A DNA stretch of 64,000 nucleotides from Stigonema ocellatum SAG 48.90 = DSM 106950. Lineage in GTDB: Bacteria; Cyanobacteriota; Cyanobacteriia; Cyanobacteriales; Nostocaceae. The stretch is taken from positions 42,869 to 106,868 of the forward strand of contig JADQBA010000016.1 of the NCBI GenBank assembly GCA_016903675.1, written 5' to 3'. Under the pieces are notes generated by a model. The model saw only the letters and a program-made list of their open reading frames with translations. It ran no database searches and was not told the origin of the DNA. Made by a program: the position numbers and the translations under genes. Positions within the stretch are counted from its first letter, which is position 1, and each line of letters starts with the position of its first letter. Of this stretch, positions 46,901-55,192 are shown one piece after another.

Positions 46901-48440
46901 CTGTCTCGGGAAAAACCCTCTCCTGTTGATGAGAAAAAAAGTTAATGAGGTCAGTAAGAAGTTCTGGGAGAGTAGGAGCATTACGAAGGCTTCGCCAAAT
47001 GAGATACTCAAATTCATCTTCAAGAAGCTGTGCTAACTTCACAGATAAAGCAGTTTTCCCAATTCCACCCATCCCAAACAAAGTAATCAGTCGGCTTTGG
47101 TCGTGAACAACCCATTGTTCTAGTTGTGCGAGTTCTTCTGTGCGTCCGTAAAACGCTGAAACATCGATCGCGTCTCCCCAGTCCTGTCGTTTACGAGTAG
47201 TTTTTGCCGCACTATATCTAGTTTGGGCGCGAACCTCACAATCAAAATTTAAAGCAGTCCCATTACCCCAGTCCATTTTTTCTTCCTGCGGTAAGGCAAA
47301 TAAACTGCGGCGACGAAAATTTTTCCCACTTAACTGTAGCCAAGTCGGCGGTGTAGCGGCGGGATTTTGGCAAATGACAGGTAACCAAGAAGCACAGGGA
47401 AAGTCATCTTCTAAGCCCTGTAGCTTTCTGCGTGCTTGCTGTACCGCCAAGAATAAAGATAGTTGCTCAATGGCGAAACCTTGTAAAAAATTATTAAAAA
47501 ATTCCTGTGCCACCAGATTGGGCACAGACTCCCGCATCACAATTATTGTGGGAATATTCAGTTTCTCAAGAGATAAAGCCAATCCCAACCCATCACAGGA
47601 GTTGAAGATTGCCAGCTTTAAACCTTTATCAATGGCGACTTTGAGCGCTTCTTCTAATTGTTCAATCCCCAGGCTATTGTTGGTGGGATTTTCATTGATA
47701 TAAATCTTGCCTGTTTCACCCTCAGTTTGGCTGTGACCTGCGAAAAAAAGGATATCCCAGCCATTGGAGTCCCAAAGCTGCGTGTTGAATTCCTGACGTT
47801 TTGGCTTGACAAGAAAGACAATTTCTGAATCAGGCAAGCTGTTAAGCCACTTGCGCTCTGCTTCCAAATCAATACCAGCGCTGTTGCCCAGAATTGCCAA
47901 AATTCGCACTTTATGATGTTTGATTTGTAGCGGTGATATTTCGCGGCGTTTATACTCGGGTCGGGAAAGCGCCATTTCAGCCAGTGGATAATCCTCAAAA
48001 AAGTCACAACGATGCCACGGTAATCGCCGTAGCATCAGATCATTGGTTTCAAGAATTACCCGTATTTCTTCCTTTGGGTTGAGTCGAGATCGCACTTGGC
48101 GGCTAATGTTAACAATCCCCTCGGATCTCAACCAAGCATTCATGGATTCTGCTAATTTTTGACACAAATCATGAAAATCAGTGATTGAGATGTTGGTGAT
48201 CCCGCTAAAATCAATTTCCAGATCATCATCTTCAAGGGAACGGAGATACATGCGATCGCACAAGCTATCATAATTTGACCGCCATTTTTTATACAATTCA
48301 ATTAAATTAGGAGCAGGAGGCAACCAACCGATGAATTGCTCTGGTAGTGGATGACCTAATACCCACAGTTGGACAGTAATTCTTGGAAATCCCAGATACA
48401 ACTCGCCATGTCCCAGATTAATGACAACTGACTTGCTCAT
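43941..48440 (-). CDS. CHAT protease - NB-ARC - WD40 STAND protein
   Basis: From ATG 48440 (MSKSVVINLGHGELYLG) the protein has 1499 residues. An N-terminal caspase-like CHAT domain (to about 365) has WDILFFAGHSQ (catalytic His 236) and LAIFNSCDGLGL (catalytic Cys 282). An NB-ARC ATPase follows (Walker A ITLFGMGGIGKTALS, near 455; LLVLDNVES), then about 14 WD40 repeats to the C-terminus (for example TVRLWNVQTGQCLKTLRGHT). CHAT STAND proteins are thought to sense phage or stress through WD40 and kill by proteolysis. The upstream 25 codons are C-rich repeat filler, so they are excluded. Key residues are intact, so it looks active. Confidence 0.92.
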   Translation of the reverse strand: MSKSVVINLGHGELYLGFPRITVQLWVLGHPLPEQFIGWLPPAPNLIELYKKWRSNYDSLCDRMYLRSLEDDDLEIDFSGITNISITDFHDLCQKLAESMNAWLRSEGIVNISRQVRSRLNPKEEIRVILETNDLMLRRLPWHRCDFFEDYPLAEMALSRPEYKRREISPLQIKHHKVRILAILGNSAGIDLEAERKWLNSLPDSEIVFLVKPKRQEFNTQLWDSNGWDILFFAGHSQTEGETGKIYINENPTNNSLGIEQLEEALKVAIDKGLKLAIFNSCDGLGLALSLEKLNIPTIIVMRESVPNLVAQEFFNNFLQGFAIEQLSLFLAVQQARRKLQGLEDDFPCASWLPVICQNPAATPPTWLQLSGKNFRRRSLFALPQEEKMDWGNGTALNFDCEVRAQTRYSAAKTTRKRQDWGDAIDVSAFYGRTEELAQLEQWVVHDQSRLITLFGMGGIGKTALSVKLAQLLEDEFEYLIWRSLRNAPTLPELLTDLINFFSHQQERVFPETVDAKIARLIEYLRSARCLLVLDNVESILSSDKRAGAYRQGYEGYGQLFRCVGETNHQSCLVLTSREKLRGISVKEGKNSRIHSLRLSGLPQEQCHSILLEKGFSVSEDEGRTLVSYYAGNPLALKIVATTIQELFDGSTAEFLQQGTIVFGDISDLLDQQFNRLSVLEQQVMYWLAINREWLSLAELQGDIIPAVAPRDLLETLDSLISRSLVEKKLAKFSQQPVVMEYITDRFIEEICQEILAGEITKFNSYALIKSQAKDYLRNTQTRLILKPIADRLLTFLGNQEIVQDHLNQLLSTLRSHAPRKPGYAGGNLLNLLWQLQVDLSGYNFSNLTVWQAYLQGMNLHFVNFSNSDLTKSVLTQTLGVIFSATFSPDGKLIAIGIDEEICLWQVADGRKLRCYNGHTSWVVCLAFSPDGQILASASHDQTVRLWNVQTGQCLKTLRGHTGWVKSVAFSPDGQILASGSNDQTVRLWNIHTGQYIKALLGHTGRIWSVAFSGNGQILVSSSEDQTVRVWDINNGQCLRSLETNINWKRSVALSPDGHILATGSDGNTVKLWDIQTLECVKVIPGYSSYVWSVNFSANGRLLATASEDKTVKIWDVSTVDCLQTLQEHTERVWLVGFSPDGQTLVSVSDDQTVKFWDFSSGQCLRSLSTYSNWVSSVAFSVDGQTLASSHADHRVRLWDISTAQCKRTLLGHTNIVTAVTFATLSDLSTQILASSSDDQTIKVWDAKTSECLRTLWGHSGWVQSVCFSPDGQILASGGNDYTVKLWDWRTGECLHTLQEHTHRVKLVAFSPEGTTLASGSDDQTIKLWDASTGICLTTLVGHEDWVLSVAFSPCGSLVASGSADQTIKLWHMGTGQCLRTFQGHTHGVRSITFSPDGQMLASSSDDQTVKLWDVNTGVTLKTLRGHEKVIWCVAFSPDGQMLASGSKDETIKLWSVATGECLKTFRAHRPYEGMNITGIIGLTVAEKVTLKALGAVSE

Positions 48441-48732
48441 GTTCTTGGTAGGGGTGTAGGGGTGTGGGGGTGTGGGGGTGTAGGGGCATAATTTCAAATA
48501 AAATTTTCCGGACACCCTTAGTCTCCTACACCCTTACACCCTTTCTTTTCTTGACAAGCTACAGCCAACAACTATAATACAATATGTAATCTATTTGATA
48601 TAAGGATTGCCTTTGTTGTCTGTCTTTGAGTGAAAACGTAATTCCAGCCTAACGCACCTCTCTCACGCTTCTGGTGCGAAACTATTCATTTGCATTTACG
48701 ACCTCAAAGAAATACCAACAAAGGAATATTCA
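48441..48732. other. Upstream of CHAT gene, with GTGTAGGGG repeats
   Basis: About 40 nt of GGGGTGTAGGGGTGTG-type repeats (48448-48487) sit directly before the CHAT start and could be read into its N-terminus. The same 9-mer recurs near 58818-58845 and 62411-62441. No gene is seen. Confidence 0.6.
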
Positions 48733-49014
48733 ATGGAATTCAAACCACTTTTCACAGGCAAATTGGTTCGCCTTGCTGCACCTAAACCAGAGGACAACGA
48801 ATATTTTGCCAGATGGTCCCAAAACGATGAGTACCTCAGGATTGCAGACAACGACCCAGCGCGACCTATAACTCCTGAAGATTGGGCAAAGTTTGAAGCG
48901 AGTGTTTTAGATTCACCCAATAGCTACCACTTCCGTCTGCGAACTTTGGCAGAGGATACCAAGATTGATGAAGTTCCTTCTGAGTTTGATCAAAAATCTC
49001 ATGTATGGCAGTAA
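48733..49014 (+). pseudogene. Truncated GNAT-like acetyltransferase
   Basis: It reads MEFKPLFTGKLVRLAAPKPE and YFARWSQNDEYLRIADNDPA, the N-terminal strands of a RimJ-like GNAT, but stops at 93 residues before the acetyl-CoA motif; a full family member needs about 170-190. The toxin-antitoxin pair begins right after it, so that junction is where the gene was cut. Confidence 0.75.
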
Positions 49015-49058
49015 ATGGTATAATATTTGTACCATTAACATCCATTGGAGTGAAAACC

Positions 49059-49316
49059 ATGCCACGCCTAGATTTGGGTAATCCCTATGATTACTATGTG
49101 CAGGTATTAATTGATACTGGACTTTACAGCACATACACGGAAGTTGTGAAGGATGCGTTGCGCCAGCACATGGATTCCCACACCGAAAGCAAACGTATAG
49201 CGTTATTCCATGCTGCCATTGCTGAAGGAGAAGCCGACATACAGGCAGGACGCGTTGCGCCTTACAGCCCAGCATTGATTGACCGTTTGACCGCAGAAGT
49301 TCTTGAAGGTGAATAA
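49059..49316 (+). CDS. parD: ParD-like antitoxin
   Basis: The 85-residue protein starts MPRLDLGNPYDYYVQVLIDT and has a CopG-like N-terminus with STYTEVVKDALRQH, then a toxin-binding tail. ATG 49059 has TTGGAG at good spacing; a longer frame from 49005 is upstream noise. It overlaps parE by 14 nt, as is usual for ParDE. It represses its own operon and blocks the toxin. Confidence 0.88.
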   Translation: MPRLDLGNPYDYYVQVLIDTGLYSTYTEVVKDALRQHMDSHTESKRIALFHAAIAEGEADIQAGRVAPYSPALIDRLTAEVLEGE

Positions 49317-49620
49317 AGAAAATTGCTACACTCTCCATATATCCGCGCGCGCGCAGCGCGATTACAAGAAAATTCAGCGTTATACGCGGGATTCATATGG
49401 CAAAGAGCAAGTGTTGAAATACGCTGCCCTGCTCAAGGGATGTTTTGAGAAAATAACGGACAATCCCATGCTGGGACATTGGCGACCCGATATTCCACAA
49501 ACGCATAAGGCATATAACGCAGGTGAACATATTATTGTCTATCGCGTGGAAGATCAGACGGTCTATGTGGTGGCCATTCTACACAGCAGAATGGATTTCT
49601 CACGCCATCTGGAAGAATAG
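49303..49620 (+). CDS. parE: ParE-like toxin
   Basis: The 105-residue protein has the RelE/ParE pattern HISARAQRDYKKIQRYTRDS, GKEQVLKYAALLKGCFEKI and EHIIVYRVEDQTVYVVAIL. ParE toxins usually poison DNA gyrase. All core segments are present, so it is probably functional with its partner. Confidence 0.9.
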   Translation: MKVNKENCYTLHISARAQRDYKKIQRYTRDSYGKEQVLKYAALLKGCFEKITDNPMLGHWRPDIPQTHKAYNAGEHIIVYRVEDQTVYVVAILHSRMDFSRHLEE

Positions 49621-49692
49621 CTTGATAGAAAATGCTTCCTTGCTTCTATTCCTCCGTAGAAAGCAACATAAGTGAAAGTAAGGAAATAATTT

Positions 49693-50791
49693 CAACTTTA
49701 CTGGTGCCGAGGAAAGGTCCTAGGTGGAAGTAGCTCCATTAATGCCATGATCTATATTCGGGGTTCCTGGAGTGACTATGACCGTTGGCATGATTTAGGG
49801 AACACCGGGTGGAGTGCTAAAGAGGTACTACCCTACTTCAAAAAAGCTGAGCACCAAGAACGGGGTGCTGATGAATATCACGGTAGAGGAGGACCTCTTA
49901 ACGTTGCCGATTTGCGCTACATTAACCCACTTTCCCAAGCCTTTGTAAAAGCAGGCTTAGAAGCTGGTTTACCGTTAAACCGCGACTTCAACGCAGCCAA
50001 TCAGGAAGGAGTGGGATTTTATCAATTGACACTCCCCATGCCTAAAGGCAAGGGGATTCTGTAAGAGTTTCAGCCGTATCTCTTACATATCCGACTGTCG
50101 GAGTTTCCCACGCATTGGCGGTGATTCCCGTAGGCATGGTTCCTGGACTCAACCCACTTGGGATTGATAACTTCCGAGGCGTAACTTTCCCCCAGTCTGG
50201 GGGTAGGGTGCAAAATAATTCACCAGTTTCACTCTATGTGTAGCACGAAGCTCCCACTCCTGTCAACTACAATTCCATTTTGCTCCCGTGTACTACTTAG
50301 ATCACGGCTTCACGCGACCTCAAGGACATGGATTTACATTAGGACCAATCCTGTTATGTCCCCAAAGCAAAGGTAGCATTACTTTACGCTCAAGCAATCC
50401 ATTAGAACCACCAGTTATTGACCCAAATTACCTGTCTAATGAAGCCGATTTACCAGTTTTAGTATCAGGCGTAAAACTAGCTCGCAAACTAGTACAGATG
50501 ATCGCGTTTGACCCATTTCGGGGCGCGGAAGTAGTCCCTGGTTTTGAAGTACAAGTAGAAGAGGAAATCTCCAACTTCATTCGCAACACTGCGGAAACCT
50601 TATATCACCCTGTTGGTACTTGCAAAATGGGTAACGATCGCATGTCAGTGGTCAACTCCCAACTCCAAGTTCACGGAATACAAGGGCTGCGAGTAGTCGA
50701 TGCATCAATTATGCCGAATATCGTTGGTGGAAATACTAACGCCCCCACAATGATGATTGCTGAAAAAGCTGCCGATATTATTTTAGCCTGA
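49693..50791 (+). pseudogene. GMC-family oxidoreductase (choline dehydrogenase type), truncated and interrupted
   Basis: The 5' part begins at about 49693 with RGKVLGGSSSINAMIYIRG, so the FAD-binding GxGxxG start (about 75 residues) is missing. It continues to VGFYQLT at 50024, is broken by a 185-nt insertion (50025-50209), and resumes at about 50288 with DHGFTRPQGHGFTLGPILLC, through LYHPVGTCKMG and VDASIMPNIVGGNTNAP to the stop at 50791. The middle, about 250 residues, is also gone. Three separate lesions show long decay. Confidence 0.9.
50025..50209 (-). mobile_element. Solo 185-nt copy of the TnpB element end
   Basis: This matches 5527-5711 over exactly the same length (about 85-90 percent identity by eye, two one-base indels that cancel). 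It begins ATTGACACTCCCCATGCC and ends CTGGGGGTAGGGT. It includes the CCCC-GCC-TAAA-GGC-GGGG hairpin and the region that in TnpB elements yields the guide RNA. The indels break the tnpB frame, so any function is non-coding. It interrupts the GMC gene. Orientation is as in the larger element. Confidence 0.85.
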
Positions 50792-51120
50792 TTACTATAA
50801 TGTGGGTAGAATCTAGTGACGGTAGTTGAAGTAGCTGCTATAATGGAACCAAGAGTCGCTAACTTGGAAAAGCATCACCTTAGCTGTGATTCTTTTTCCC
50901 TTCTGTATGCCATGCAAAGCGATTAGTCACGTTTGAAATTGTCATTTCAGGCATTCAAAGCTGTTGGTCAAAAGTCAAACATCAAGTAGGTTTTTAAGTA
51001 AAAATACCACAAAAAACACAGCTTTTATAAATTTATCAAGAAGTTATTTTGGTTATTACAGATAAAATGTTGATTTTTAGGTAACCTGGAAGCGCAGATC
51101 TTAGGAGTAAAGTCAGCGTT
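50792..51120. other. Intergenic
   Basis: I see no gene, RNA or strong repeat here. It should contain the promoter of the metallophosphoesterase gene. Confidence 0.4.
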
Positions 51121-52005
51121 ATGCACGTGTTGTTATCTGGATCGCTGAAAGTAGAGAAATTGACTGTTAAGATTGCAGATTTACCAGCTTCGTTACATGG
51201 GACGAAGCTGGTGCAATTGTCGGATTTGCATTACGATGGTTTGCGGCTGTCGTCCGAAATGTTAGAACAGGCGATCGCGGCCAGCAATGAAGCTGAACCC
51301 GATCTCGTTGTCTTAACCGGCGACTACGTTACTGACGATCCATCACCAATTCATCAACTGGTGTTACGACTCAAACATCTACAAAGTCGTGCAGGCACCT
51401 ATGCTGTACTCGGCAACCACGATATATATTACAATTCCTCAAAAGTAAAAGTTACAGCCGCCCTCAATAGCATCGGCATTAACGTTCTCTGGAATGAAAT
51501 CGCCTATCCGCTAGGAAAAGAATTGCCAGTAGTTGGGCTAGCTGATTATTGGTCACGGGAATTCAACCCCAAAGTTGCCATGAACCAGTTAGACCCTACA
51601 ACACCCCGCATCGTATTATCGCACAACCCAGATTCTGCTGAGATATTGCAACAATGGCGGGTGGATTTGCAACTATCTGGTCATACCCACGGCGGTCAAA
51701 TTGTCATACCAGGACTTGGTCCTCTAGTAGTCTATTATAAAAAGCTCCTTTGCAAATATCAAAAGTTCCTTTACAAACTTCCCAAAAAAGTGCGGCGATG
51801 CTTACCATTATTGCGAGTAGACTGGACTAAAGTTGTGCGACATTGGGAATGGTCCCAAGGGTTTCACAAAGTGGCCAAAAATCAACTATACATTAATCGC
51901 GGCTTAGGAACTTATCTACCCGGACGTCTGTTTTGCCCACCAGAAGTTACTGTAATTACTTTACAAAGAGAATTGGGAGTGGGGAGTGGGGAAAGAGGGT
52001 GTTGA
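51121..52005 (+). CDS. Metallophosphoesterase (YaeI-like)
   Basis: The 294-residue protein has the two-metal phosphoesterase motifs: QLSDLHYDG, VLTGDYVTDD, YAVLGNHDIYY, IVLSHNPDSAE and LQLSGHTHGGQI. The YaeI type acts on phosphodiesters such as lipid A-linked or UDP-sugar substrates; the target here is unknown. A basic insert (LCKYQKFLYKLPKKVRRCL) follows the last motif. The final residues (GVGSGERGC) come from a GGGGAGT repeat, so the natural end was overwritten. Confidence 0.9.
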   Translation: MHVLLSGSLKVEKLTVKIADLPASLHGTKLVQLSDLHYDGLRLSSEMLEQAIAASNEAEPDLVVLTGDYVTDDPSPIHQLVLRLKHLQSRAGTYAVLGNHDIYYNSSKVKVTAALNSIGINVLWNEIAYPLGKELPVVGLADYWSREFNPKVAMNQLDPTTPRIVLSHNPDSAEILQQWRVDLQLSGHTHGGQIVIPGLGPLVVYYKKLLCKYQKFLYKLPKKVRRCLPLLRVDWTKVVRHWEWSQGFHKVAKNQLYINRGLGTYLPGRLFCPPEVTVITLQRELGVGSGERGC

Positions 52006-52087
52006 TGGAATCTCTTGCAAAAGTCATGAGTCTTGGTTTGCGTCTTTGCGTCTTTGCGTGAGGCAAAAAAAGATTTCTGCAAGAGAT

Positions 52088-54394
52088 TTAATCAACAGGT
52101 AATAGCGTAATAGTCTTGTCTCCATTACCACTAGCGACGGTCTTACCATCTGGGCTAAAGGCAACGCAATAAATCGGTTCTTCATTTCCTGTAAAAGTAC
52201 GGAGTTCCTTACCCGTATCCACCTGCCAAAACTTGATCGTCTTGTCTTTACTACCACTGGCTAGAGTCTTGCCATCTGGGCTGAATGCAACAGAATAGAT
52301 TTCGTCAGAATGCCCCGTGAGAGTACGGATTTCTTTACCACTTGACAGTTGCCAAATCTTGATTGTCTTGTCTGTACTACCACTGGCTAGAGTCTTGCCG
52401 TCAGGACTGAATGCAATAGAATTAATTCCGCCAAATAAGTTAGAATGTCCACTGAGGGTAAGGAATTTATTTTCATCCAGATACCAAATTTTGATAGTTT
52501 TATCATCCATAGCACCGCTACTAGCTAAAATCTTGCCATCCGGGCTAAAAGCAACGCACAAAACCTCGTCCGCATGTCCTGGAATAGTATATATTCCTTT
52601 ATACTTTTCAATCGACCAAAGCTTGATGGTCTTATCTTTACTGCCACTGGCTAAAGTCTTTCCATCCGGACTAAACGCTATAGAGTAAACCTTGTTTTCA
52701 TGCCCTGTAAAAGTGCAGATTTCCTTTCCTGTCACCACATCCCACAACTTTATGATTTTGTCATCATAACCACTAGCGATCTGCTTGCCATTAGGACTGA
52801 ATGCAACTGAATTAACCCCTCCAAAATAGGAAGATTCTTCGTATCCCTTGAGAGTGCGGGGTTCATTGCTAGCCAAATTCCAAATTTTTATGGTTTTGTC
52901 ATTACTACCACTGGCTAAAGTCTGACCATCAGGACTAAAAGCGACAGACATAACCTTATCTGAATGTCCTTTAAGAGTTCGTATTAATATTAAGTTCTGC
53001 TTTATTGGCTGTGATGTAAGTGTAGTGACATCTGGTGTAACCGCCTTAGTTATTTTGTCATCTAACAGAGGATTAGAGCCTTCCTCTAGCGCAACAGGTG
53101 AGGGATTTTGAGAAGAACTTGTTGGCGATGCCTGAGGTGGTACTGGTATTGGTGATTTGGAGACGGCGCTTTCTGGGGGTTCCTCGACTTGAGGCACCAG
53201 GGGAGGGGTTTCCTTGATAGAATTAAGTGGCGTGCGAGTACTGTCGGACTGCCATTCGGTTGCTGATGGCTGTTGAGGACTGGAGTCTTTTTTTACCACA
53301 ATTGGTGATGTATTTTGAGAAGCACTTGTTTGCGGCGTCTGTGGTGGTACTAGTGCTAGAGATTGGGTGGTTGCTTGAGGTTTTTGAAGCTTGAAACCTT
53401 CTAGTTTTCTAATTTTCTCTGACGTACCCTGTGAGTCCTGCTCAGCCAACGTCAGCGACAGGGTTAATACTTGCACTTCAGTCTGGATCTGAGCGATCGC
53501 GTACTTTAATTCCTCTATATGTTTTTGAGTATTTATACTTATTTCTCCCATAAGGGCATCAAGTTGAGTTAAACGCTGTCTGAGTTCATCGATATTATGC
53601 TCCTGCTGATTGCGCTGCATTTCCTGGATCTGTTGTTGAGTTGTTTTACTTAACTGTTGTGTTAAGGCATCAAGTTGAGTCAGACGCTGGCTGAGCGGCT
53701 CAATCTGCTTCTGAGTACTTGTACTCAATTGTTTCATGAGGGCATCAAGTTGAGTCAAACGCTGCCTGAAATCGTCAATCTTATAGTCCTGCTGGTTGCG
53801 CTGTAATTCCTGGATCTGTTGAGTAGTAGTTCTACTTAAGTGTTGTGTTAAGGCATCAAGTTGAGTCAGACGCTGGCTGAGCGGCTCAATGTGATTCTCA
53901 GTATTTATACTTAGTTGTTCCGTGAGAGCATCAAGTTGATTCAGGTGCTGGCTAAAAGCGTCAACATTCTGCTCCTGTTGGTTGCGCTTTAATTCCTGGA
54001 TCTGTTGAGTAGTGGTTATACTCAACTGTTGTGTCAAGGAGTCAAGTTTAGTGAGACGCTGCGAAAAAACATCGACGCTCAGTTGCTGGTTATTCCGTAA
54101 TTGTTCAAGCTGCTGGCTAGTTGTTGTACTCAGTTTTTGCGTAAAGTTATCGAAGTTTTCGAGGCGCTGTCTGAGTGGGTCGATCAGTAAGTCTAGTCTG
54201 GTGAGGGCTGCTTGGTGATCCTGCTGGTTCAAATACTTTAACCTTTCCCGATTAGCTACGTTCAAGCCGATAGTTAAAGTCAAAGGCGCTACGGCGTAGA
54301 CAATTTGTTGAGTGACTGCTGCTGTGACGATGCCAATTGTAGACAGAGAAAGGGAGACATATTCGCTAACTTCGAGCCAGTGGAGTTGTGTCAT
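52088..54394 (-). CDS. Membrane coiled-coil protein with C-terminal WD40 propeller
   Basis: The 768-residue protein has one hydrophobic segment near 20-45, a long coiled coil (about 50-325) of recurring QRLTQLDALTQQLSKTTQQQ-like units, a Pro/Ser/Thr-rich linker (about 330-460), and seven WD40 repeats (about 475-768; for example LKGHSDKVMSVAFSPDGQTL). It is probably a membrane-tethered scaffold. The coiled-coil units are nearly identical at DNA level, suggesting recent expansion. Function unknown. Confidence 0.85.
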   Translation of the reverse strand: MTQLHWLEVSEYVSLSLSTIGIVTAAVTQQIVYAVAPLTLTIGLNVANRERLKYLNQQDHQAALTRLDLLIDPLRQRLENFDNFTQKLSTTTSQQLEQLRNNQQLSVDVFSQRLTKLDSLTQQLSITTTQQIQELKRNQQEQNVDAFSQHLNQLDALTEQLSINTENHIEPLSQRLTQLDALTQHLSRTTTQQIQELQRNQQDYKIDDFRQRLTQLDALMKQLSTSTQKQIEPLSQRLTQLDALTQQLSKTTQQQIQEMQRNQQEHNIDELRQRLTQLDALMGEISINTQKHIEELKYAIAQIQTEVQVLTLSLTLAEQDSQGTSEKIRKLEGFKLQKPQATTQSLALVPPQTPQTSASQNTSPIVVKKDSSPQQPSATEWQSDSTRTPLNSIKETPPLVPQVEEPPESAVSKSPIPVPPQASPTSSSQNPSPVALEEGSNPLLDDKITKAVTPDVTTLTSQPIKQNLILIRTLKGHSDKVMSVAFSPDGQTLASGSNDKTIKIWNLASNEPRTLKGYEESSYFGGVNSVAFSPNGKQIASGYDDKIIKLWDVVTGKEICTFTGHENKVYSIAFSPDGKTLASGSKDKTIKLWSIEKYKGIYTIPGHADEVLCVAFSPDGKILASSGAMDDKTIKIWYLDENKFLTLSGHSNLFGGINSIAFSPDGKTLASGSTDKTIKIWQLSSGKEIRTLTGHSDEIYSVAFSPDGKTLASGSKDKTIKFWQVDTGKELRTFTGNEEPIYCVAFSPDGKTVASGNGDKTITLLPVD

Positions 54395-54577
54395 AGGTAG
54401 ACTGCTGTACTTGGTGGTTGAAGAGGGGATTGGGGACTGGCGACTGGGGACTGGTGAATGGGGACTGGGTAATGGGGACTGGTGACTGGGAATATGCTAT
54501 TCCCCAATAAAGAGTCCCCATTACCCACAGTTGGCTAAAAGCAAATGCGTCGGTTGGCGAAAACTTCATTTGAATTG
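54395..54577. repeat. GGGGACTGG-type repeats
   Basis: GACTGGGGACTGGTGA and related units fill about 54425-54492, between the WD40 gene and the DnaJ gene. It is another of the G-rich short-repeat families of this genome. Confidence 0.65.
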
Positions 54578-55162
54578 TCATTTGAACCTCAGTAAACGCT
54601 TTATCCACTGTCCAAACTTTTCTATAAGGGATTTTGGCTTTGATTTGCGTCTATATGATGATGATGTAGAATTGTTGTGTTTAGTTCTCAAATCGCCTTC
54701 TAGCTGTGCAGCTTTATGTAAGTCTGAGGTGGTTCTATATTCATATCCCAGTAAGGAGCAGATAAACCCACGGTATTTGTATGCTTCAATGTAGTAAGGG
54801 TCGAGACGAATAGCTTGAGTAAAGCTGGCGATCGCTTCCTCATATTTTCCTAGTTTTGCATTCTCTACTCCCCAGTCGTAGAAAGTTTCGGCATTAGAGC
54901 GATTGGTATAAGTTTTTATTGGTTTTGTTGGACTAGATGAAATTGCAGCGCTTGGCTGATAAGACTTGAGCTTGTTGTAAGCGGCGTTGATTTGTTTGAT
55001 TTTTTCCTCTGCTTCCTGCTTTTGTTGTGGATGAGGAAAACGATCAGGATGCCAAGTCTTAACCAGCTGACGATAAGCTTGCTTAACATCTACTGGCAAT
55101 GCACCGGGTTTCAGCCCCAAGATAGAGTGGGCGTGATTTATATCAAGGCTATCATCGCGCAT
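54578..55162 (-). CDS. DnaJ-domain protein with TPR repeats
   Basis: The 194-residue protein has a J domain (about 8-70: ILGLKPGALPVDVKQAYRQL and the HPD motif in TWHPDRFP), then TPR units (NAKLGKYEEAIASFTQAIRL and beyond). HPD makes it a likely DnaK co-chaperone; the TPR would bind a client. The C-terminus is basic. It is divergent from the tocopherol cyclase gene, with about 30 nt between starts. Confidence 0.9.
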   Translation of the reverse strand: MRDDSLDINHAHSILGLKPGALPVDVKQAYRQLVKTWHPDRFPHPQQKQEAEEKIKQINAAYNKLKSYQPSAAISSSPTKPIKTYTNRSNAETFYDWGVENAKLGKYEEAIASFTQAIRLDPYYIEAYKYRGFICSLLGYEYRTTSDLHKAAQLEGDLRTKHNNSTSSSYRRKSKPKSLIEKFGQWIKRLLRFK

Positions 55163-55192
55163 ACTGGGAAAATAGTCAGCAATCGTAAATCC

